Part shown: piece by piece, positions 58,806 to 64,000 of the stretch
How positions within the stretch are numbered: position 1 is the stretch's first letter
How the letters are laid out: the number at the start of each line of letters is the position of its first letter
Origin: an uncultured Pseudacidovorax sp.
GTDB lineage: Bacteria; Pseudomonadota; Gammaproteobacteria; Burkholderiales; Burkholderiaceae_C
Direction of reading: 5' to 3'
Length of the DNA: 64,000 nucleotides
Assembly (NCBI RefSeq): GCF_913773995.1
Contig: NZ_CAJYES010000190.1
Coordinates: 1-64,000 of the forward strand
Program-made: the position numbers and the translations under genes
The notes under the pieces: model-generated
Seen by the model: only the letters and a program-made list of their open reading frames with translations
Told to the model about the DNA's origin: nothing
Databases searched by the model: none

Positions 58806-59510
58806 ATGTTGAAAGTCAAGAACATCCACCAGTACTACGGCGGCTCGCACATCCTGCGGGACGTGAGCTTCGAGGCGCCGCTCGGCCAGGTCACCGTGCT
58901 GCTGGGCCGCAACGGCGTGGGCAAGACCACGCTGCTGAAGTCGCTCATGGGCCTGGTGCCCATCAAGAGCGGCAGCATCGAGTTCGACGGCCAGCCGGTG
59001 CACAAGAAGACGCCCTACGAGCGTGCCCGCTCCGGCATGGGCTTCGTGCCGCAGGGCCGCGAGATCTTCGCGCGGCTGACCGTCGAAGAGAACCTGCGCA
59101 TGGGCCTGGCCTACCGCAGTGCCTCCACGCCCATCGCGCCCGAGCTCTACGAGCTGTTCCCGGTGCTCAAGCAGATGCTGCACCGGCGCGGCGGGGACCT
59201 GTCGGGTGGCCAGCAGCAGCAACTGGCCATCGCCCGCGCACTGGCGCCCGGCCCGAAGATGCTGATCCTGGACGAGCCCACCGAAGGCATCCAGCCCAGC
59301 ATCATCAAGGACATCGGCCGCGCCATCCGCCGCCTGGCCGACGAGGGCTGGAAGGGCCAGAAGATGGCCATCGTGCTGTGCGAGCAGTACTACGACTTCG
59401 CCGAGGAACTGGCCGACCACTACCTGGTGATGGAGCGCGGCGAGGTCATCGCGCGCGGGCTGGGCAAGGACATGGAGGCGCAGGGGGTTCGCCAGCTCGT
59501 GGCGATCTGA
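58806..59510 (+). CDS. urtE: Urea ABC transporter ATP-binding protein UrtE
   Basis: A 234-residue LivF-type ATPase. MLKVKNIHQYYGGSHILRDV, Walker A GRNGVGKTTLLKSLMG, the Q-loop FVPQGREIFARLTVEENL, the signature LSGGQQQQLAIARAL and Walker B LILDEPTEGIQPS are all present. VLCEQYYDFAEELADHY is the UrtE-specific switch region. ATG 58806 lies five bases after the urtD stop; a TTG at 58797 is less likely. It is the last gene of the urt operon. No urease genes are in the window. Confidence 0.95.
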   Translation: MLKVKNIHQYYGGSHILRDVSFEAPLGQVTVLLGRNGVGKTTLLKSLMGLVPIKSGSIEFDGQPVHKKTPYERARSGMGFVPQGREIFARLTVEENLRMGLAYRSASTPIAPELYELFPVLKQMLHRRGGDLSGGQQQQLAIARALAPGPKMLILDEPTEGIQPSIIKDIGRAIRRLADEGWKGQKMAIVLCEQYYDFAEELADHYLVMERGEVIARGLGKDMEAQGVRQLVAI

Positions 59511-59519
59511 AGCCCTTCC

Positions 59520-60401
59520 CTAGCCGTGCCCCTGCGCCACGACGTGCCGCGCATGGTCCACCAGCACCTCGATGGCGCGCGTGCGCGGGGAGTTGCGCAA
59601 CCACACCATGCCGAATCGCCGTGATTCGGCGGGGCGCGGCAGCGGTAGCCGCGCGACCGGCGGCGCACTCGACCAGCCGGTGGCCACGTCAGGCGCGATC
59701 GACACGCCCGTGCCTCGGCCGACCAGGGCCGCGATGGCGGCGAGCGAGCTGATCTCGAAGCGCTCCCGCGGCACGATGCCCGCCCGGCGCAGATAGCGCT
59801 CGGCCGCCTGGCCCCCGCCCAGTCGGCGGTCGTAGCGGATCAGGGCCTCTTCCCGCAGCAACGCATGCGGGTCGCGATGTGCCCACGCGTGTGGCGCCAG
59901 CACCACCAGGGGCTCTTCGCGCAGCAGCAGCCAGTTCAGGGACTTGGGCAGCGCGAAATCCGGATGCAGGCACAGGGCCGCGTCGAGCCGGCCTGCAAGC
60001 ACTTCGGCGTACAGCTCGGCCGACAGTCCCATGCGCACGACGATGCGCGCCGCCGGGTGCTCCTGCGCGAGCGCATCGAGCACCACCGGCAGCGGCCCGT
60101 TGAGCATCGTGTTGGTGGCGCCCACGGTCAGCTCCAGCACGCCGTCCACATTGCCGACGGTCGTGCGCATGCCCGCCAGTTCCGCCAGCAGCGCGCTGGC
60201 GCGGCCGGCGAGGCGGTGGCCGCCTTCGGTCGGGGTCACGGTCCGGCCCGAGCGGCGCAGCAGGGGGACGCCGAACTCGCGTTCGAGGACGCGCATCTGC
60301 TGCGCCACTGCAGCGGCTGTCAGATCCAGCCGCCGTGCCGCCTCCGACATCGATCCCGCGTCCAGGACTGCCATGAACGTGCGCAGGTAATTGGTCTCCA
60401 T
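59520..60401 (-). CDS. LysR-family transcriptional regulator
   Basis: A 293-residue LysR regulator. The helix-turn-helix is YLRTFMAVLDAGSMSEAARRLDLTAAAVAQQMRVLE (seen in parts). The effector domain runs from LELTVGATNTMLNGPLPVVL to the C-terminus. It diverges from the CitE/HpcH lyase gene at 60478 with 76 bases between the starts, and this short region contains T-rich GATTTTGTTTGATCTGATC. It is the probable regulator of the lyase-Bug-CoA-transferase unit. It converges on urtE with nine bases between the ends. Confidence 0.92.
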   Translation of the reverse strand: METNYLRTFMAVLDAGSMSEAARRLDLTAAAVAQQMRVLEREFGVPLLRRSGRTVTPTEGGHRLAGRASALLAELAGMRTTVGNVDGVLELTVGATNTMLNGPLPVVLDALAQEHPAARIVVRMGLSAELYAEVLAGRLDAALCLHPDFALPKSLNWLLLREEPLVVLAPHAWAHRDPHALLREEALIRYDRRLGGGQAAERYLRRAGIVPRERFEISSLAAIAALVGRGTGVSIAPDVATGWSSAPPVARLPLPRPAESRRFGMVWLRNSPRTRAIEVLVDHARHVVAQGHG

Positions 60402-60477
60402 GAAGATAGATTTTGTTTGATCTGATCGAAGATCCGCATGCTTTTTCTTCGTGCCGGGCATCGCCACACTGCCGGAC

Positions 60478-61353
60478 ATGCGCAGCAAACTCTTCGTTCC
60501 GGGATCACGGCCAGAGCTTTTCGACAAGGCGTTTCGCAGCGACGCCGATGCCCTCTCGTTCGACCTGGAAGACTCGGTCAGCCCGGATCGAAAGACTGAA
60601 GCCAGGCAGGTCTTGCAGGCGCTGCTCAGCGCCGAGGCGCCCCGTGCATCGGGCAAGACGCTGATCGCGCGCGTCAACCCGTGCCAGTCGGCGCACTTCG
60701 CCGCCGATGTCCTTGCGGTGGTCCGCCCCGGCCTGGCGCTGCTGAACCTGCCCAAGGTCGAATCGGCCGAAGAGGTGCTTGCCGCCGCGGCAGCGCTCGA
60801 TGCCGCCGAAGCGGCCAATGGCGTCGCCGAGCCGGTCGGCCTGCTGCTCAACATCGAGAGTGCGCGTGGCCTTCGCCTTGCGCATGCGCTGGCCGCGGCC
60901 CATCCGCGCGTGGCCGGGCTGCAGCTCGGGCTGGGCGACCTGTTCGAGCCCCTGCAGATCGACCGCCATGACCCGGCGACGGTGCATGCGGTGATGCTCC
61001 AGCTGCGGCTGGCGGCGGGTGAGGCCGGCGTCTTCGCCTATGACGCCGCCTACGCACGGTTTCAGGACGTGGACGGCTTCCGTGCCGAAGCGGGCGAGGC
61101 CCGGCGGCTTGGCTTCCTGGGCAAGAGCTGCATCCATCCGAGCCAGGTGGCCCATGCGAACGACATCTTCCGCCCCAGCGACGAGGAGATCGCGCGGGCG
61201 CAGCGCGTCGTGGCGGCCGCCGACCAGGCGCAGGCCCGCGGCGTCGGTGCCTACACCGTCGATGGCGAGATGGTGGACGCGCCATTCGTGCTGCGTGCCC
61301 GCGCGACGCTTGCCACCGCCCGGCGACTGGGTCTCGGACAAGGCCCGACTTGA
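60478..61353 (+). CDS. CitE/HpcH-family CoA-thioester lyase
   Basis: A 291-residue TIM-barrel lyase. MRSKLFVPGSRPELFDKAF and ALSFDLEDSVSPDRKTEAR are CitE hallmarks, with the substrate-binding Arg and Mg-binding Glu and Asp. IARVNP, LLLNIESARGLRLAHAL, GLQLGLGDLFEPL and GKSCIHPSQVAHANDIF follow. Relatives split citramalyl-CoA, malyl-CoA or citryl-ACP. Together with the CoA transferase encoded downstream, it suggests CoA activation and cleavage of a dicarboxylic acid. ATG 60478 is preferred to GTG 60451 on homology. Confidence 0.92.
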   Translation: MRSKLFVPGSRPELFDKAFRSDADALSFDLEDSVSPDRKTEARQVLQALLSAEAPRASGKTLIARVNPCQSAHFAADVLAVVRPGLALLNLPKVESAEEVLAAAAALDAAEAANGVAEPVGLLLNIESARGLRLAHALAAAHPRVAGLQLGLGDLFEPLQIDRHDPATVHAVMLQLRLAAGEAGVFAYDAAYARFQDVDGFRAEAGEARRLGFLGKSCIHPSQVAHANDIFRPSDEEIARAQRVVAAADQAQARGVGAYTVDGEMVDAPFVLRARATLATARRLGLGQGPT

Positions 61354-61422
61354 ACCCCACGGGCGGCCTGGCAACGCGGGCCGCGCCAGTCCATCACCCA
61401 CAAAAAAGGAGACTTCGAAATC

Positions 61423-62406
61423 ATGTCCATCGCCTTCCAGCGGCATCGCCGCGCGGCCATCGCCCTCGCGTCGCTGTGCGCCCTGGGCATCCCGTCCGTC
61501 CACGCCCAGGACAACTACCCGGTCAAGCCGATCACTATCGTCGTGCCCTATGCAGCCGGGGGCTCCAACGACAACTTTGCGCGCTTCATGGCGCGCGGCC
61601 TGTCGGTGGGCCTGAAGCAGCCGGTGGTGGTCGAAAACAAGCCTGGCGCCAGTGGCAATACCGGCACCGCCTTCGTCGCCAAGGCCCCGGCCGACGGCTA
61701 TACGCTGGTAGCGGTGTCGTCCAGCCTCGTGACGAACGCGGCGATCCAGACGCGACTGCCCTTCGACGCGGCCAAGGACCTGGCGCCGGTGGCCATGATG
61801 GCCAAGGGCCCGTTCATCGTCGCCGTGAACAACGAGTTTCCGGCCCATACGCCGAGGGAACTCGTGGCTGCCCTGAAGGCCTCGCCGGGCAAGTACGGCT
61901 ATGCCAGCTCGGGCATCGCCAGCACGAACCAGTTCGCCACCGAACAGCTGAAGGCGCTCACCGGCACGTACGTGCTGCATGTGCCCTACCGCGGCATCGG
62001 CCCGGCGGTGACCGACCTGATCGGCAACCAGGTCCAGCTGCTGATCTCGAGCGGGCCGTCGATCATGCCGCACGTGCGCAGCGGGCGCATCCGTGCCATT
62101 GCCGTCACGAGTGCGCAGCCGAGCCCGATCGCGCCCGAACTGCCGCCCATGGCTACGGCGGCGCCGGGCTACGACTTCGAGGCCTGGTGGGGCCTGCTCG
62201 CACCCGCAGGCACCCCGCCCGACGTCGTCTCGAAGCTCAACGCCGAGGTGAACAAGGTGCTCGCCACGCCCGAGTTCAAGGAGTTCCTCCTGAAGGAAGG
62301 CGCCCTGGCCGCCCCGATGACGCCGGCGCAGTTCGCGGCCGTCATTGCCGCCGACATCCCCCGCTGGCGAAAGCTGGCGAAGCAACAAAACATCCTGCCC
62401 GAATGA
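61423..62406 (+). CDS. Bug/TctC-family solute-binding protein
   Basis: A 327-residue exported binding protein with a signal peptide ending near IPSVHAQD. PITIVVPYAAGGSNDNFAR, VVVENKPGASGNTGT, LPFDAAKDLAPVAMM and VPYRGIGPAVTDLIG are family features. AAAGGAGA lies before the ATG. It is encoded between the lyase and the CoA transferase and overlaps the latter by ATGA, so its ligand is probably the acid that the transferase activates. Confidence 0.94.
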   Translation: MSIAFQRHRRAAIALASLCALGIPSVHAQDNYPVKPITIVVPYAAGGSNDNFARFMARGLSVGLKQPVVVENKPGASGNTGTAFVAKAPADGYTLVAVSSSLVTNAAIQTRLPFDAAKDLAPVAMMAKGPFIVAVNNEFPAHTPRELVAALKASPGKYGYASSGIASTNQFATEQLKALTGTYVLHVPYRGIGPAVTDLIGNQVQLLISSGPSIMPHVRSGRIRAIAVTSAQPSPIAPELPPMATAAPGYDFEAWWGLLAPAGTPPDVVSKLNAEVNKVLATPEFKEFLLKEGALAAPMTPAQFAAVIAADIPRWRKLAKQQNILPE

Positions 62407-63560
62407 CGACCTCCTTTTCCATCCCTGCCGCCAGCGGGCCGCTGGCCGGCGTGCGCGTGCTCGACCTCAGTGCCTACATCGCGGGACCCTACGGCTGCAC
62501 GCTGCTGGCCGACCAGGGTGCCGAGGTGCTGAAGATCGAGCCGCCCGGCGGTGACAACCTGCGGCACTACCCCTCGACCCTGGCCCACGAAAGCCGCGCC
62601 TTCGTCGGCGTGAACCGCAGCAAGCGTGCTGTCGTGCTCGACCTGAAGCAGGCTGCCGACCTCGCGCTGCTGCTGCGCCTGGTGGCCGAGGCCGACGTGC
62701 TGGTGCACAACTTCCGGCCGGGCGTTGCCGAGCGCCTGGGCATCGGCTATGCGCAGCTCCAGCCGCTGAACGACCGGCTGATCTACTGCGACATCACCGG
62801 CTTCGGCACCACCGGACCGCTCAAGGACAAGGCGGGCTACGACCAGGTCCTGCAGACCTACAGCGGCATGTGCGACGAACAGGGGCCACGCGGCGGGCCG
62901 CCGGAGATCCTCTACGGCTCGGTGGTGGACTACTTCGCCTCGTCCCTGGTGGCCGGCGGCATCGCCTCGGCCCTCTATGAGCGGGAGAAGAGCGGGCGTG
63001 GGCAGCAGGTCGGCGTGTCGCTGTTGCGCGCGGCATTGACGATGCAGTCTGCCCGCCTCGTCTGGGCCGAAGACGAGCCGCGGGACGTGGGCCGCGACAT
63101 GCGCTCGGGCGGCCTCACCGGCCTGCACCCGACGCGCGAGGGCCACCTTTACCTGTCGGCGAACACGCCGCACTTCTGGCGCGCGCTGTGCGAGCGGACC
63201 GGGCTGATGGCGCTGCACGACGACCCGCGCTACGACACCGTGAAGAAGCGTGCACAGCACCGCGACGAAATCGTGCCGCGCCTGCGCGAGGCACTGGCCG
63301 CGCGGACTGCGCTGGAATGGGAAACGGTGTTCGGCGACAGCGTGCCATGCGCGGCAGCGCGCACTGTCGCCGACATGTTCGACGACCCCCAGGTGCAGGC
63401 CGAATCCATGATCGCGACCTTGCCGCATCCCACTCTGGGCAGCTATCGCGCCTTCGCCCAGCCCTGGGTCTATGGGCGCACGCCGGGACCCGCGCCCTTT
63501 GCGGCGCCGACACTGGGCCAGCACGACGACGCCGTTCGGGGCGAGGTGGGCGCAGCCTGA
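62403..63560 (+). CDS. Family III CoA transferase (CaiB/BaiF)
   Basis: A 385-residue CoA transferase. GVRVLDLSAYIAGPYGCTLLADQGAEVLKIE, seen in parts, is the standard opening. NRSKRAVVLDLK, LVHNFRPGVAERLGIGY, ITGFGTTGPLKDKAGYDQVLQ (with the catalytic Asp in GYD) and VGVSLLRAAL follow. It moves CoA from a donor such as succinyl-CoA to a carboxylic acid. Grouping with a CitE-type lyase recalls itaconate/citramalate-type or malate-type routes, but the acid cannot be named. It ends eight bases before a palindromic hairpin. Confidence 0.93.
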   Translation: MTTSFSIPAASGPLAGVRVLDLSAYIAGPYGCTLLADQGAEVLKIEPPGGDNLRHYPSTLAHESRAFVGVNRSKRAVVLDLKQAADLALLLRLVAEADVLVHNFRPGVAERLGIGYAQLQPLNDRLIYCDITGFGTTGPLKDKAGYDQVLQTYSGMCDEQGPRGGPPEILYGSVVDYFASSLVAGGIASALYEREKSGRGQQVGVSLLRAALTMQSARLVWAEDEPRDVGRDMRSGGLTGLHPTREGHLYLSANTPHFWRALCERTGLMALHDDPRYDTVKKRAQHRDEIVPRLREALAARTALEWETVFGDSVPCAAARTVADMFDDPQVQAESMIATLPHPTLGSYRAFAQPWVYGRTPGPAPFAAPTLGQHDDAVRGEVGAA

Positions 63561-63567
63561 ATGCGGC

Positions 63568-63587
63568 GGTGCCGCCGCGGCGGCACC
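63568..63587. terminator. 20-bp perfect palindrome between convergent genes
   Basis: GGTGCCGCCGCGGCGGCACC is its own reverse complement and lies between the CoA transferase stop (63560) and the convergent dioxygenase stop (63626). It is followed by CTTGC on the plus strand and has no T tract. It probably limits read-through in both directions. Confidence 0.45.
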
Positions 63588-63625
63588 CTTGCACGGCCGC
63601 GGTCACGGCATGCAGCGTGCGCGCC

Positions 63626-64000
63626 TCAGGCAGCGACAGCCGCTTCGCGTCGACGCACGGGTGCCCAGGGCTTCCAGGCCATGCCCAGTGCCGCGGCCTG
63701 CCGCTTCTCGTAGGCCGCGAACTCGTCCGTCGACTGCGATCCGCGCAGCCCGCCCCGCACCGAGCCGGGCCGCGTGTCGATGAAGTATTCGGCCCAATCG
63801 GCAGGAAGCGGCTGGGAGCCGGGGACGGCCAGCCACAGGCGCAGCAGGTGACGCTTGCGGTCGGGTTCCTCGAAGTCCTCGAAGGGCGTGCGCGAATGCA
63901 CGATCACATAGTTGTTGACGAGCTGCACGTCGCCTTGCTCCAGCTGCATGCGGAAGCACCAGCGCGGGTCGGCCATGATCTCTTCGAGCAGGTCGATGGC
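63626..64000 (-). CDS. TauD/TfdA-type Fe(II)/2-oxoglutarate dioxygenase (C-terminal part; start beyond window)
   Basis: The last 124 residues of a dioxygenase. VQLVNNYVIVHSRTPFEDFEE contains the distal iron-binding His in VHSR, and RKRHLLRLWLAVPGSQPLP contains the arginine that binds 2-oxoglutarate. This matches the TauD/TfdA/gamma-butyrobetaine hydroxylase family in order and spacing. The N-terminal HxD motif lies outside the window. It is convergent with the CoA transferase gene, so it may belong to another unit. The substrate is unknown. Confidence 0.8.
   Translation of the reverse strand, partial: AIDLLEEIMADPRWCFRMQLEQGDVQLVNNYVIVHSRTPFEDFEEPDRKRHLLRLWLAVPGSQPLPADWAEYFIDTRPGSVRGGLRGSQSTDEFAAYEKRQAAALGMAWKPWAPVRRREAAVAA

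Overview
This 64 kb window is chromosomal DNA of a high-G+C betaproteobacterium. The gene content fits a Burkholderiales member of the Comamonadaceae type (Variovorax/Acidovorax/Hydrogenophaga-like): four Bug/TctC solute-binding proteins, a urtABCDE urea transporter, an Rsb-type stressosome module, HAMP/PAS chemoreceptors, and short GC-rich repeats placed at gene 3' ends. Genus cannot be fixed from sequence reading alone. No rRNA, tRNA, insertion sequence, prophage or CRISPR array was seen.

Left part (1-16.4 kb) is catabolic. A Bug protein gene (cut by the window edge) diverges from an SMP-30/lactonase gene around a perfect FNR-type box. A MarR regulator diverges from a secreted tannase/feruloyl-esterase-family lipoprotein around a perfect 22-bp palindrome. 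A LysR gene then diverges from a tightly packed ten-gene plus-strand operon (5069-16387): luciferase-like flavin monooxygenase, flavin reductase fused to an FCD-like domain, a two-in-one acyl-CoA dehydrogenase, a crotonase, an ADP-forming acyl-CoA synthetase, two short-chain dehydrogenases (one a tandem), a VOC protein, an NTF2/SnoaL-fold protein and a Bug protein. Eight of the nine junctions from the dehydrogenase onward are 4-base ATGA/GTGA overlaps or nearly so. It reads as an oxygen- and CoA-dependent degradation pathway for an unidentified cyclic or branched carbon source.

A small lower-G+C island (16.4-19.0 kb) follows. It has an AAA ATPase overlapping a DUF4276 (TOPRIM-like) gene, and an adjacent RelE/ParE-Phd/YefM toxin-antitoxin pair. 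It is the best candidate for a defence system in the window.

The centre (19.0-45.1 kb) is a continuous signalling superlocus. On the minus strand, one operon-like run (32145 to 24746) encodes a PAS histidine kinase, a receiver, an Hpt protein, a STAS protein, a 1122-aa membrane PAS/SpoIIE-phosphatase/ATPase protein and a receiver-OmpR-HD-GYP protein. A second run (24579 to 19054) encodes RsbR, RsbS, RsbT, an ATPase-PP2C protein and two histidine kinases. Divergently, the plus strand (32481-42691) carries a complete chemotaxis operon: an Aer-like receptor, CheY, two unrecognised small proteins that may be CheY phosphatases, a second receptor ending in a CheR-tether-like pentapeptide, CheY, CheA, CheW, CheR, CheD and CheB. 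It ends at an intrinsic terminator. A membrane histidine kinase and a convergent LuxR-type response regulator follow.

The right part (45.1-64 kb) is housekeeping and transport. It holds trpS with a DUF1508-like tail, an M50 protease, a YciO/TsaC-type enzyme, a DMT permease, a PHP phosphoesterase, a CorA/ZntB transporter, PPK2, a PHB-depolymerase-type esterase and urtABCDE. The last unit is a LysR-controlled set of a CitE/HpcH lyase, a Bug protein and a CoA transferase, and the edge cuts a TauD/TfdA-type dioxygenase. Three copies of one hairpin repeat sit downstream of a response regulator gene, ppk2 and urtA in the same orientation relative to the gene.
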